Shown piece after piece: positions 1 through 8,071 of a stretch of 64,000 nucleotides of DNA (positions are counted from its first letter, which is position 1; every line of letters begins with the position of its first letter). The stretch spans positions 4,130,588 through 4,194,587 of the forward strand of contig NZ_CP089928.1 in NCBI RefSeq assembly GCF_021290385.1, read 5' to 3'. The notes under the pieces were generated by a model. That model was not told where the DNA came from, made no database searches, and saw only the letters and a list, made by a program, of their open reading frames with translations. The stretch comes from Microbulbifer sp. YPW16. GTDB lineage: Bacteria > Pseudomonadota > Gammaproteobacteria > Pseudomonadales > Cellvibrionaceae. A program made the translations under genes and the position numbers.

Positions 1-466
1 GGGCGAGGTAATCCACCGGATAGTCGGAGCCGGGACGGTCGCCGGGTACGCCGTGGCAGGCGCAATCGAACACGGTGGGACAGGCCTGCTTGAACGAAAA
101 GTCCGCGGCCGAGCTGAAAGGATCCAGGCGCGCCCCGGTAAGGTCAGCCAGGCGCAGGCGCTGCATCTCGAAACTGGCGCCCGAGTCGAAGGTTACCGCC
201 AGCACGTTGCGCGTCCTGCCCTGGGCATCCGTATGCGCCTCGAAATTCTGGGCCTCGACGATTCGTGGTTCCCTGGAGCTGGTGCCCAGGCATTCGATAT
301 CCAGTTCGTTCGCCGCGAAACCGAGATCGGGCTCTAGCGGGTCGATCACGAAGTAGATATAGATTTTCGCGTGATTGACTCCGTCGACGGCAATGAAGTC
401 GATGCCCGTCTGGTCGAACGAGGGCTCCTGCTCAGCGAGGAGTATATGGCGTCCGAGCCCACTCAT
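1..466 (-). CDS. Putative baseplate assembly protein J/gp6-like (partial, cut by left edge)
   Basis: The first 155 codons of a gene that leaves the window. Its ATG overlaps the stop of the gp25 gene by four bases (ATGA), so the two are translationally coupled. The visible N-terminus is an acidic beta-rich domain, followed by a cysteine-containing stretch (CPTVFDCAC, then a SDYPVDYLA segment) that I recognise from the N-terminus of large eCIS proteins annotated as putative baseplate assembly protein. In this family the missing C-terminal part carries the J/gp6 wedge domain that links baseplate wedges around the hub. Function rests on this N-terminal motif plus its place directly after gp25, which is the usual order in contractile injection systems. 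No stop interrupts the frame. Confidence 0.7.
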   Translation of the reverse strand, partial: MSGLGRHILLAEQEPSFDQTGIDFIAVDGVNHAKIYIYFVIDPLEPDLGFAANELDIECLGTSSREPRIVEAQNFEAHTDAQGRTRNVLAVTFDSGASFEMQRLRLADLTGARLDPFSSAADFSFKQACPTVFDCACHGVPGDRPGSDYPVDYLA

Positions 467-855
467 TGCGCCATGGTCCGCTTCAGGACATCCGTCGTTC
501 CCGTGGCGAGGATGACGTAGCTGACCTCGATCTCGAAACGGGTGGGTTCAGGCTGGCGGATCTCGATCCCCTCGACACGGACAACCTTGTCCAGCCAGCG
601 CGCCATCGCGCGACGGATCTGCGCCTTGACGAGATCGGCAACCTCCTCGTTGATCGATGCGAACAGCAGTTGTGGGATGGGGGTGCCCATTTCGGGCCGG
701 TTGATACGCTCACCCGGCGCCGTCATCAGCGTCTGCAGCACCAGGTCCTGAACGTAGCGCTCATAGTCGAGAGTCTTGGTAAACCGACCGCGGTCCTCGT
801 CCAGGGCCAGCGGGTAGGCCAGCGCGTGGATCGGGTCAGAAGGTGATGAGAACAT
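463..855 (-). CDS. gp25/GPW-like baseplate wedge protein of the eCIS
   Basis: 130 residues when started at the ATG at 855, the size expected of the T4 gp25 / phage GPW family. The conserved block reads VLQTLMTAPGERINRPEMG, the signature in which a Glu-Arg pair contacts the sheath and starts its assembly at the baseplate. A longer open frame extends to 951, but that start would add a proline/cysteine-rich tail unlike the family and would overlap the upstream gene by more than 100 bases. Even from 855 it overlaps the end of the 106-residue gene by 20 bases. Its stop overlaps the start of the next baseplate gene, so it belongs to the same transcript. Afp9 is the corresponding protein in the Serratia antifeeding prophage. 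Confidence 0.88.
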   Translation of the reverse strand: MFSSPSDPIHALAYPLALDEDRGRFTKTLDYERYVQDLVLQTLMTAPGERINRPEMGTPIPQLLFASINEEVADLVKAQIRRAMARWLDKVVRVEGIEIRQPEPTRFEIEVSYVILATGTTDVLKRTMAQ

Positions 856-1156
856 GCTGGTTTCCTGGCAGGATCTGAAGTGGACCGGAGGAAGCGGGCA
901 CGGGGGTGTAACCGACCCCCACCGACTGCGTATTGACAAGAGGTATGCCACTGGCGGTGACGCGGCTTCCGGCGACGGTCCAGGTACCGGTAACAGTCAG
1001 TGCGGGCGAGGTGCCGGGAAAAGCCGGCACGTCGGCCTGTACCGAAAGCGGCATATTCGTCGAGGTTGCGCGCAGGTTTACCGGTACGAAGGCTGCTGCA
1101 CGTCCCTGCGCGGAATCGACAACGTGTGCGGCTACGGTTAGGGTGGGGTTGCTCAT
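836..1156 (-). CDS. Small beta-rich protein at the spike-tip position of the eCIS (unrecognised)
   Basis: 106 residues, rich in Thr, Val, Ser and Ala, without cysteines, signal peptide or membrane segment. It lies between the spike gene (10 bases upstream) and gp25 (20-base overlap). In Afp/PVC-type clusters the PAAR tip protein is encoded close to this position, just after gp25. I see no PAAR repeat and no metal-binding Cys/His set, so I do not call it PAAR. The alternating hydrophobic pattern (TLTVAAHVV, TVTGTWTVAGS, HVLITF at the C-terminus) suggests an all-beta fold. It could be an alternative tip, a spike-stabilising protein or a small baseplate component. That it is a real gene is supported by the tight coupling on both sides. 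Confidence 0.6.
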   Translation of the reverse strand: MSNPTLTVAAHVVDSAQGRAAAFVPVNLRATSTNMPLSVQADVPAFPGTSPALTVTGTWTVAGSRVTASGIPLVNTQSVGVGYTPVPASSGPLQILPGNQHVLITF

Positions 1157-1166
1157 GGTGGCCTCC

Positions 1167-1718
1167 TTACACGACTTTCAGCGCGGCGTTCTTGACGTCG
1201 AAGGCAGCGGCGTCGAGGACAACCTTGTTGCCCTGGGCCTCCTGGGTGACGACGTTTGCTTTCAGCGTGATCTCGCCACCTTTTATCGTGATCGAGCCGC
1301 CATTCTTCTTGATTTCGATCTTGATCTCATCCGCGGAGTCGTCGACCTCGATACGGAGTGACCCGGTCTCGAAATGCACCCGGGCAGGGTCATAATCCTG
1401 CGCATCGAGTTCACCTTCCTGCCACAGGAACCCGCAATACACGAGGCGGTCAATCCTGCCACCGAGGAACTCCACCCATACCCTGGTTCCCTCCGGTGGC
1501 AGCGCAAAAAATCCGATGCCGTCCCCTGCGTAGGGCACGCAAGGGTCAGCCCAGACACCTTTTGAGTCTGTGATGTTGTCTACCCTGATACGCAGGCGGC
1601 CGCGACATTTCGGATCATCCCTGTCGATGATTTCGCCGAGGTACTTGCCGTAGAGACGGCCGGTGCTTGGCCGGTAGAGTTCGTCGATTGTGGGACCGCG
1701 GTTCGGAATGTCGCTCAT
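1167..1718 (-). CDS. Spike protein, gp5/gpV-like OB-fold with beta-helical C-terminus
   Basis: 183 residues. Residues about 20-100 (YGKYLGEIIDRDDPKCRGRL through GGRIDRLVYCGFLW) match the phage base-V / VgrG OB-fold domain that sits under the hub and leads the spike. Residues about 115-183 switch to short alternating strands with ITIKGG-type repeats, as expected of a trimeric beta-helix needle. In Afp/PVC the hub and the spike are one VgrG-like protein (Afp8). Here they are two genes with a 4-base ATGA overlap, the arrangement also seen in phage gp27/gp5. No lysozyme domain is present, so this spike is purely mechanical. The upstream hub gene and the downstream small protein are in the same operon. 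Confidence 0.85.
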   Translation of the reverse strand: MSDIPNRGPTIDELYRPSTGRLYGKYLGEIIDRDDPKCRGRLRIRVDNITDSKGVWADPCVPYAGDGIGFFALPPEGTRVWVEFLGGRIDRLVYCGFLWQEGELDAQDYDPARVHFETGSLRIEVDDSADEIKIEIKKNGGSITIKGGEITLKANVVTQEAQGNKVVLDAAAFDVKNAALKVV

Positions 1719-2953
1719 ACCATTTCTCCAGTTGCACCGGGCACCCCGGTCTCGTCGGCTGCACCGTATTCCCTGCCGTCGCTCTCCAGGACGGCATCCA
1801 TCCAGTGTCCATCGATGCGGATCACGTGCGTCGCGTCGCTGATACGAAAGAGCCTGTTCGCCACGGCCTCCGGTACTCCCTCCAGCGTCGCCAGTTCGTT
1901 GGGGATGCAGAGCTTCTTGAGCATCGCCAGGGTTGTCGAGAGTTTTACCTTGCGGTCAAAGGCGCGCTCTTGCTCGAGTGCCTCATTGACCTGCTCGCCG
2001 TCCCCCCCCGGCTGGACAGCCCGGGGCACGAAATGAATGCCGGGGGTGTCGTCGTCGGGAGGCGGTTCCAGTGGGTTTGTCGGTGGTGAGGGAACACCGG
2101 GTGTGGTCTGGCTGCCTGATTGTTCGGGCATGGTCTGGACGTTGCTGCCTTCAGACATTACTTCGAAGCTGGTCACATTGGGGCAGGAGGCGCGATTGAC
2201 ATTCACCTTGAAACTGATTGGCCCGGTATCCTCCCCTCCGAGAACCGGCAGCGCCTGGGCGGCAGCGGCAACACCGCCGGTTGATGGCGCACCGCCCTCT
2301 TCAAAATAGGGGGAGCGGGCCCAGTGGATCTTTGGTGTCACAGTCACGCTGGGCTCGCTGTCGTCAAGCGGGTTGAGGTCACCCAGCCCGGGTGTCGCCT
2401 CGGGCACGCGGGCGTAGCTGACCCAGAAGTTGTGACCGAAGGCAATGGCCTGCGTCCGCAGGAAATCGAGGTTGTTGCTGTTCTGCCCAAGTGGGTTTTC
2501 TTCCTCGTCGAGCTCGTTGTTCTCCGGCGCGTCGACGTGGTGCTCGGCGAAGTCCTGCTCGATCAGGTGTTTCATGACCGCGTCAACCTGGCCGGACCAG
2601 GCGCCGGTATAGCTCCGTGCCGCCATGATTGTGCGGATGTCCTGGCCGCGATAGAGAATGGTCGAGCCGACGCCACCCTGGGTCTGATGCTCCTCCACTT
2701 CGCTGACCTTGCCCTGGAACAGCACGTGCCACTCGCCCCGGTCCCGCGGCCGGACAAGAACCGCGACCTTGCGACCCGGGGCGAGCAGCCGGTGGCGCAC
2801 GCCCTGCCGGTCGGGCAGGTCGTGCATGAGGATACTGAAGCTCGTCGGGTCATTGAGTTTGTGCTCGGAGCGGATCTCCAGCACACACTGGCGCTGTTCC
2901 CGGGTCCACGGGGTTCCCCCGCTGCCGCTGACGATCTGGATAGTCGAAAGCAT
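1715..2953 (-). CDS. Baseplate hub protein, gp27/gpD-like
   Basis: 412 residues from the ATG at 2953; the frame is open further upstream but would overlap the LysM-like gene completely, and 2953 lies one base after that gene's stop. The N-terminal part (LEIRSEHKLNDPTSFSILMH, then a GRKVAVLVR barrel strand and a WHVLFQGKVSEVEEH strand) is the beginning of the gpD/gp27/VgrG hub fold that forms the pseudo-hexameric adaptor between trimeric spike and hexameric tube. Around residues 310-340 there is a proline/glycine-rich linker, then a charged helical segment and a C-terminal domain that ends by overlapping the spike gene. The linker plus C-terminal extension is longer than in minimal hubs and probably reaches towards the spike or wedges (inference). 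Confidence 0.82.
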   Translation of the reverse strand: MLSTIQIVSGSGGTPWTREQRQCVLEIRSEHKLNDPTSFSILMHDLPDRQGVRHRLLAPGRKVAVLVRPRDRGEWHVLFQGKVSEVEEHQTQGGVGSTILYRGQDIRTIMAARSYTGAWSGQVDAVMKHLIEQDFAEHHVDAPENNELDEEENPLGQNSNNLDFLRTQAIAFGHNFWVSYARVPEATPGLGDLNPLDDSEPSVTVTPKIHWARSPYFEEGGAPSTGGVAAAAQALPVLGGEDTGPISFKVNVNRASCPNVTSFEVMSEGSNVQTMPEQSGSQTTPGVPSPPTNPLEPPPDDDTPGIHFVPRAVQPGGDGEQVNEALEQERAFDRKVKLSTTLAMLKKLCIPNELATLEGVPEAVANRLFRISDATHVIRIDGHWMDAVLESDGREYGAADETGVPGATGEMV

Positions 2954-2954
2954 C

Positions 2955-3239
2955 TCAATCCTCGTCCGTCGGGATGCGGATCCGCGCCTGGGCGAGAACA
3001 GCATCAGGCAGCAGGCGCCCGTTATGCGCTGTGATCTCCCAGAACGCTTCGGCGCGCTTGAGATAGAACCAGGCGAGATGATCCAGCCGTTGGGGGTCCT
3101 TCGTGATATGCGTGCCGCGGTTCCGTCTCGCCGGGATAACGGCAGGCTTGACCGCCAGCACCTCGCGCCCGCGCGGGTCAGTGGTCTTGAAGGGCTGTGA
3201 GTGCTTTGTATAACGGCTATCGGGGGAGAACTTGGCCAT
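2955..3239 (-). CDS. Small LysM-like baseplate/hub-associated protein (gp53/tail X type)
   Basis: 94 residues starting at an ATG preceded by GAGGAAACG. The second half (LDHLAWFYLKRAEAFWEITA, then NGRLLPDAVLAQARIRIP) has the pattern of LysM-fold baseplate proteins: a short strand, two helices and a final IRIP strand, as in phage gpX and T4 gp53. In Afp/PVC clusters a LysM domain is fused to the C-terminus of Afp7. Here the Afp7-like N-domain gene is immediately upstream (11-base gap) and the LysM-like part is separate, so the pair looks like a split Afp7. It probably fixes hub to wedge. The fold assignment is by pattern, not by alignment. Confidence 0.7.
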   Translation of the reverse strand: MAKFSPDSRYTKHSQPFKTTDPRGREVLAVKPAVIPARRNRGTHITKDPQRLDHLAWFYLKRAEAFWEITAHNGRLLPDAVLAQARIRIPTDED

Positions 3240-3250
3240 CGTTTCCTCAT

Positions 3251-3952
3251 TCAGATTGGCGCGATGAGTCGCCAGAGTGGCGACAGGTCGGCGAGGTTGG
3301 CGACCGCCAGCAAATCACTTTGCGCGCGGGTGTATTCATAGGCGGCGATTGCGATTTCGGCGGCATCGCTGTTGCTGCAGCGGAAGTAGTCGGGCGTCAG
3401 CACTTTCAGCTCCATTGCCACCGTCGCCCGGATCGGGTAGTAGAGCGCATCGTGTTGATGCTCGGTAACTGTGAAACTCTCGATCTGGACCGGCAGGATT
3501 ATCCGTGCACCCAGCCAGAGAATGACCGGAGCCACCTCGGGCGGGGTGTAATCCGATGAGCCGGTGTTTGTGAGGTCGGCCACCGACTGCAAAAGATCCC
3601 CGACCAGGCCCTTGGTAGGCTCTATCATCTTGCGCAGCGCCGCCAGGCGCGCTTCAACGCTGAACGAGTTCGGTGGGACCAGTGAGCCCTTCGCGGCATA
3701 GGGATCGATCTTGATCTCGAAGCCGGTGAACTTCTGCGGTACCTCAATCGGCTGCACCGGTGCGCCGGGGCTGGGGGCGCCTTCCTCCGCCTCGGCCTTC
3801 CAGGGAGTGAAGTTACGGGTCAAGGTCTCGGGGTTGATGTCGAACTGCACAACGTTGGGAATGTTGCCGGCAATCCCGGCGATGCCGGATTTCGGGTTGA
3901 GCTGGATCAGTGCGCCCTTGACGGACTTTACCGGGGGGGCAGTCAGGGTCAT
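3251..3952 (-). CDS. eCIS tube-initiator/Afp7-like protein (CIS tube N-terminal domain family)
   Basis: 233 residues. The start GALIQLNPKSGIAG...VVQFDINPETLTRNFTP is the hallmark of the contractile-injection-system tube protein N-terminal domain family: a protein's 'local parameter' strand, then the QFDINPETL motif. Such proteins sit between the hub and the first ring of the inner tube (Afp7 in the Serratia particle). The LysM domain usually found at its C-terminus is absent; the next gene supplies a LysM-like protein. Its ATG overlaps the AAA+ gene's stop by four bases. Residues near 165-190 (ILWLGARIILPVQIESFTVTEHQH) form the second beta sandwich typical of tube-like proteins. Confidence 0.78.
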   Translation of the reverse strand: MTLTAPPVKSVKGALIQLNPKSGIAGIAGNIPNVVQFDINPETLTRNFTPWKAEAEEGAPSPGAPVQPIEVPQKFTGFEIKIDPYAAKGSLVPPNSFSVEARLAALRKMIEPTKGLVGDLLQSVADLTNTGSSDYTPPEVAPVILWLGARIILPVQIESFTVTEHQHDALYYPIRATVAMELKVLTPDYFRCSNSDAAEIAIAAYEYTRAQSDLLAVANLADLSPLWRLIAPI

Positions 3953-5847
3953 GACGGGACCTCCGAGATCTCCGGGTTGCCGTAGGAGAGCACACGGCCC
4001 AGTTCACGCTTTCCGGGCAGGCGGCCGTTCTGCCGCGCCTCGGCCAGCGTCGCGCGCCGCAGCGCATTAATGGTCAGCACGTCCTTTCCACTGGCGGCTC
4101 CCTGTGCGTAAGCGTTTAGCACGACGGCCTTGATGCGCGCGCCGGAGAAACTGAATGCGGGACCCAGGACCTCTGAAAATGCCAGAACGTCCTCTGCCGG
4201 TTCGAAAGGTGACAGGGCGAGGCGCCACAGTTTTGTGCGCTCGGACTCGCCCGGCGGCTGGAAGTCGAGCGTATGGCGGATACGGCGCAGCATGGCCTCA
4301 TCGATTTCCTGGGGCCGGTTGGTGGCGAAGATCACCGTACCCTCGTAGGCGTTCTCGATCAGCTGCAGGAAGTAGGCGGTGTTCTGGTTGTCGGCCCGCG
4401 CGATCTCGTTGCGAGTGTCCGTCCGCTTCGAGACGACAGCATCAAACTCGTCGATAAACAGAATCGCGCCGGACTGGCTCGCGGCCCGGAACATTTTGCG
4501 CAGGTTCTTGTTTGTCTCGCCGCGCCATTTACTGACAAGGCTCGCCACGTCCACGCGGAAGAGCGGCCTGCCCGCTGCGCCAGCCAGAACCCGGGCGCTC
4601 AGCGTCTTGCCAGTGCCGGGGGGGCCCTGCAGCAGGATCGAGAGCGCCCGTTCCTGAACATAGACCCGGGCGACCTCGGGCCTGTTCATCAATTCGTGCT
4701 GGGTCTGTATCTGGGCCACCAGGTCCTCGAGCTGTTCCCGCATGGGCGGATCCAGGACAAGATCGTCGAAGCCCACGTCGGTCGACAGTTCGATTGCCCA
4801 GGCGTGGAGGGCGCGCGTACTTCGTCTTACGGCGCGACGTGCGAAGAGGTCGATATCGGACGACGGCGCAGTCTCAATCAAGCGGGCATCCACGCCGCGA
4901 ATGGCGGCCACACGACGAAGCTTGTTCTCAGGTGCATCGGGAAAGCGCTCGCGCAGCCGCGCGCGCAGGGCATCACGGCGGGGGGCGGGAATCTCGAAGC
5001 TGAGGTACCGGTGCGTCCTGGAAGTTCGGGCTGGCTGGCTTTCTACATTCGGAATGAACTGGAGCCGCGCGGAGGGCGAGATGCCCGGCTCGAGGAGCTG
5101 GGGTTCGGGGGCCTGCCAGCAGAGCGCCGCGTTCTGGACAGTGATGAAACGGTGGATACGCAGAACCTGGTCGGGAGTGAACGGTTCCTCCTGTGCCTGC
5201 ACGACCCACAGGCTGGTGTTCAACATGGATGCCACTCCTGCGGCAACCCGGGTGAAGTCAGTCTCGGGGCTGCCTGTCAGTTCGCAAACGATACAGTGCG
5301 CCTTGCTGCCCTCGACCCGGATGGCCTGTGCCATGTTTTGCAGGACCTTTTCATCAGCAGCCTGTCCCTCCTCGACGCGCGTCAGTAATTGCTGGAGTGC
5401 CTGTTCCAGGCCCGGCCTGCCGGCCAGCCATTCGATCACTGCGAGGTCGATGTCAAAAGCCATCGGGGCCCCGGGTCCCATATCGCGGGCACGGACGAGC
5501 TGCCAGAGATTCAGGGCGCTGTCCGAGGTGTAGATTGGTATCCGGCCCAGCCCGAAGGCCTCCCTGACGAGCGCTTCATGGATATAGGGGAATGCGGACC
5601 TTTCGCGAATGGCTGCCTCGAGAGTGGGGTCGATATGTTGTGCAATAAGGCAGGTCAGCAGGTCACACTCGGGTTGTGTCAGGCCCAGCATCTGGACAAG
5701 CTTTGCAAAGCGCGAATTTTCCGGGTCGCTGAGCCGGGCGCGCAGCATCGCCACCTGCTCGCCGTCGTGGCGACCGGTCAGCTTTTTTTCAGTGAGTTCG
5801 ACGATGGCATCAATGTCGATGGCATAGAGTTCGGCGAAGCTGCGCAT
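3949..5847 (-). CDS. AAA+ ATPase of the eCIS (Afp15/PVC15-like)
   Basis: 632 residues. An N-terminal helical region of about 380 residues without catalytic motifs is followed by one AAA+ module: Walker A GPPGTGKT at 408-415, Walker B ILFIDEFDAV about 55 residues later, then a sensor-1 region FATNRPQEID and arginines MLRRIRHTLDF. A classical AAA+ ATPase is encoded in essentially every Afp/PVC-type eCIS and distinguishes these clusters from phage tails and from type VI secretion, where the ClpV unfoldase is of a different, two-module type. Its job in eCIS is not settled; particle assembly or cargo loading is the usual proposal. The gene begins on the base after the cap-type gene's stop and overlaps the next gene, so it is co-expressed with structural parts. 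Confidence 0.9.
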   Translation of the reverse strand: MRSFAELYAIDIDAIVELTEKKLTGRHDGEQVAMLRARLSDPENSRFAKLVQMLGLTQPECDLLTCLIAQHIDPTLEAAIRERSAFPYIHEALVREAFGLGRIPIYTSDSALNLWQLVRARDMGPGAPMAFDIDLAVIEWLAGRPGLEQALQQLLTRVEEGQAADEKVLQNMAQAIRVEGSKAHCIVCELTGSPETDFTRVAAGVASMLNTSLWVVQAQEEPFTPDQVLRIHRFITVQNAALCWQAPEPQLLEPGISPSARLQFIPNVESQPARTSRTHRYLSFEIPAPRRDALRARLRERFPDAPENKLRRVAAIRGVDARLIETAPSSDIDLFARRAVRRSTRALHAWAIELSTDVGFDDLVLDPPMREQLEDLVAQIQTQHELMNRPEVARVYVQERALSILLQGPPGTGKTLSARVLAGAAGRPLFRVDVASLVSKWRGETNKNLRKMFRAASQSGAILFIDEFDAVVSKRTDTRNEIARADNQNTAYFLQLIENAYEGTVIFATNRPQEIDEAMLRRIRHTLDFQPPGESERTKLWRLALSPFEPAEDVLAFSEVLGPAFSFSGARIKAVVLNAYAQGAASGKDVLTINALRRATLAEARQNGRLPGKRELGRVLSYGNPEISEVPS

Positions 5848-7200
5848 CTAGGTACCCCCCACCCAGAACGGCTGGCTGACGGCGTTGCGGATCCAGAGCT
5901 GGACATAGGCCAGGGCATTCTCGTCAGCGTCGTCGGACAGCACATAGTCGATTCGCCTTGGTCCGGCAATGGCGGCGTCTCCCGCCTGGAGGCCGGCCGC
6001 AGAATCGCGCACGTGATAGACCGCACCACCGATGGCCAGCCGCAGGAGACTGGCATGGTTATCCGCGGGCGCCATCGTCTCCAGGTCGAAGTTACCATCG
6101 AGGTCGAGCCGGAAGCGCCGACCGGAGACGAGGTCGGCCTGCGCGATGTGGGGATTCAGTGTGAAAGGCAGGCGGTTGGACGGGATCTCGAAGGGCACCG
6201 GTTCGCCGCCCTGCATCATGGTCTCGCTGGTCAGGACACGAATCTGCGCATCGCCTGGCTCAAGTGAGAGTGGTTGCATCACGCCGGCGACCGGACGGGC
6301 GACCACTGCACCGGTGGTTACCAGAACTTCACCGCGCTCGTCATCGATTGCCCAGCCGTTCGCGGCGTTAGCCTCGAAGTCGACGCGGAAGGTTTCCATG
6401 GTATCGCCCACGGGCACTGTGAGTTCGATATCCACGAACTGGTCAATGGAAGTGCCGCGGAGCACGAGAACGCGGTCTTCCGGTCCTGCGCCCGGGAACA
6501 GCTCGGCCGGTGTGCGGTTGAATTGTCGCTGTGAAGTTCCGCCCGCTCCGGGAATGGTTGCGGTGATTGTGCTCGAGATACGCTGCAGGCGCGGCCCCAT
6601 GTTGGGCAGCGTCGCGTCACCGACAGTCAGGATCGGCCCGGAAAGTTCCTGCGGCATCTCCGGCTGTAGCCGTACGTTCTTGACCCTGAAATATAGGCTC
6701 GGTCGAACCGCACCGCCGTCATAGGCGGGCCAGACATTGAGCGCCTCGCTGCCGGTTTTGACGACGACTTCGATCTCGAAGTGGTTGCCCGCCCCGACGA
6801 GGGCGTCGTCGAAGACCGGGACCGTCCCGATCGAGACGTCCTCGTCCAGTTCAGAATGGTCCAGCAGTGTCGCCAGGGCATGACCCAGGAGATCCTGCTC
6901 GGACAGGTGCGGAAGCACTCCGGTCGCCTGGTAGACAGTGAGGTGGTAATGAAGTGTCACTGGCTTGGAGAAGAACACCGGGCGGGACGGACTGGCAGCA
7001 GGTTCCTCCGCGGCGTCGGGCTTTCCCTCGGGATGCAAGTGATACAGGAAGATGTTGACCAGGTTGGTTGTGGGCGACACGTCCAGCGGTGAAACCGAAC
7101 TTGTATTGACGGTAAGTACGCCCCCCATACGCCGCTCGATATTGGCCGCGAGCAGGGTCTCCAGGGTTGATGTGACCTGGGAAAGCTGGGTGACTGCCAT
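5848..7200 (-). CDS. DUF4255 (Pvc16/Afp16-type) cap or tube-terminator protein with extra C-terminal domains
   Basis: 450 residues. Residues 1-190 are a DUF4255 domain: VTSTLETLLAANIERR at the start, a NIFLYHLHPEG strand, then RPVFFSKPVTLHYHLTVYQA. In Afp/PVC the homologue (Afp16) closes the distal end of the tube and sets its length. Afp16-like proteins are about 300 residues; this one carries about 250 extra residues rich in beta strands, beginning near residue 205 with a segment resembling an IPT/TIG-type sandwich and ending in a domain with YVQLWIRNAVSQPFW. The extra domains could decorate the outside of the cap or hold the sheath. The gene touches both neighbours with no gap. Confidence 0.8.
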   Translation of the reverse strand: MAVTQLSQVTSTLETLLAANIERRMGGVLTVNTSSVSPLDVSPTTNLVNIFLYHLHPEGKPDAAEEPAASPSRPVFFSKPVTLHYHLTVYQATGVLPHLSEQDLLGHALATLLDHSELDEDVSIGTVPVFDDALVGAGNHFEIEVVVKTGSEALNVWPAYDGGAVRPSLYFRVKNVRLQPEMPQELSGPILTVGDATLPNMGPRLQRISSTITATIPGAGGTSQRQFNRTPAELFPGAGPEDRVLVLRGTSIDQFVDIELTVPVGDTMETFRVDFEANAANGWAIDDERGEVLVTTGAVVARPVAGVMQPLSLEPGDAQIRVLTSETMMQGGEPVPFEIPSNRLPFTLNPHIAQADLVSGRRFRLDLDGNFDLETMAPADNHASLLRLAIGGAVYHVRDSAAGLQAGDAAIAGPRRIDYVLSDDADENALAYVQLWIRNAVSQPFWVGGT

Positions 7201-8058
7201 CTAGCGCTCTTCCTTCTTCCAGGCCGCGGCGAATCGAATCGGGCCGATTCTCGAGGCCTCGGCTGCAGTTCGGGGTGCAGGCCTGGCTGGCTGTTCGGCG
7301 CGGCTCTCGTTCGTGTGGTGATGGTGGATCTCGGTAACGACTTCCCGTGTCACCTCGCGCACGGGTTCGATGTCGGTGGGAATCGGGTTGTCACGCACCT
7401 CGGGCTCGAAATCGCTGGGAGATACAAGGGGCTGCTGGGGTTCGAACTCGCCGTGCAGCCGGGCAAGGGCCCGGGCCAGCTCTGTCTCGATCGCAGCCAG
7501 TGCAGGACCGGGATCCTGCTCCACAGGCTCGGTGGGTTCGGGTGCCGGATGCCCTTCCGCTGGTGCACGAGATTCAGTCTCTTCCGGCTCCGGCTCGAAA
7601 ACCATGTTGTTGTCGACATTTTCGAAGTGTTCGTGGATATGCGTGGTTGAGTGGTCGACATGCTCTCGAACATAAATATCGGGGTCCGTACCCTGTATCG
7701 GCTCCTCGATGCCGGAGTCGGGTGCCGGGGAAATATCGACAGGTCGCTCTATGACCCGAGTTTCGTGTGCGACAATTTGCTCGTTCGGTTCGAGCGGTTG
7801 GGCCTGTGTTGGCTGTGCGGGGGACTCCCGCTCGGGCGGGGATCGGTGAACGGTCTCCCGAAAATCATCGGGTTCGGGAAGCTCGGGATGGGCGAGCGGC
7901 AGGTTCACGTCGTCGGGTCCGGTAGCAGCCCCGACATCCGAAAATGGCAGGTCTGGAGTGGCAGCTTCGGTGATCGGGTCCGTCCATGGAGCATCCGTGC
8001 CTGTTATAGGCTCAGCAGGGCGATAACTTTCCAGTATGTCTTCGAAGTAACCTGACAT
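7201..8058 (-). CDS. Acidic, proline-rich, apparently disordered eCIS protein (unrecognised)
   Basis: 285 residues from the ATG at 8058, 13 bases after the stop of the zinc-motif protein; a longer in-frame start would overlap that gene. The first 15 residues (MSGYFEDILESYRPA) look like a short amphipathic docking helix. The rest is low in hydrophobics and rich in Pro, Glu, Asp, Thr and Arg, with repeated PEP/EPE runs, two His-containing segments (TTHIHEHFENV and EIHHHHTNES) and a short basic C-terminus (FAAAWKKEER). No signal peptide, membrane segment or known domain is visible. Its place between tube/baseplate genes and the cap gene argues that it is made with the particle. It could be a flexible linker, a scaffold or a tether. 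Codon use is like its neighbours. Confidence 0.6.
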   Translation of the reverse strand: MSGYFEDILESYRPAEPITGTDAPWTDPITEAATPDLPFSDVGAATGPDDVNLPLAHPELPEPDDFRETVHRSPPERESPAQPTQAQPLEPNEQIVAHETRVIERPVDISPAPDSGIEEPIQGTDPDIYVREHVDHSTTHIHEHFENVDNNMVFEPEPEETESRAPAEGHPAPEPTEPVEQDPGPALAAIETELARALARLHGEFEPQQPLVSPSDFEPEVRDNPIPTDIEPVREVTREVVTEIHHHHTNESRAEQPARPAPRTAAEASRIGPIRFAAAWKKEER

Positions 8059-8071
8059 TGCTCTATCGCCC

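Noticed and set aside
4273..5388. A 371-codon plus-strand frame across the AAA+ gene.
   Set aside because: It is the complement of a well-supported AAA+ ATPase and contains no recognisable domain.
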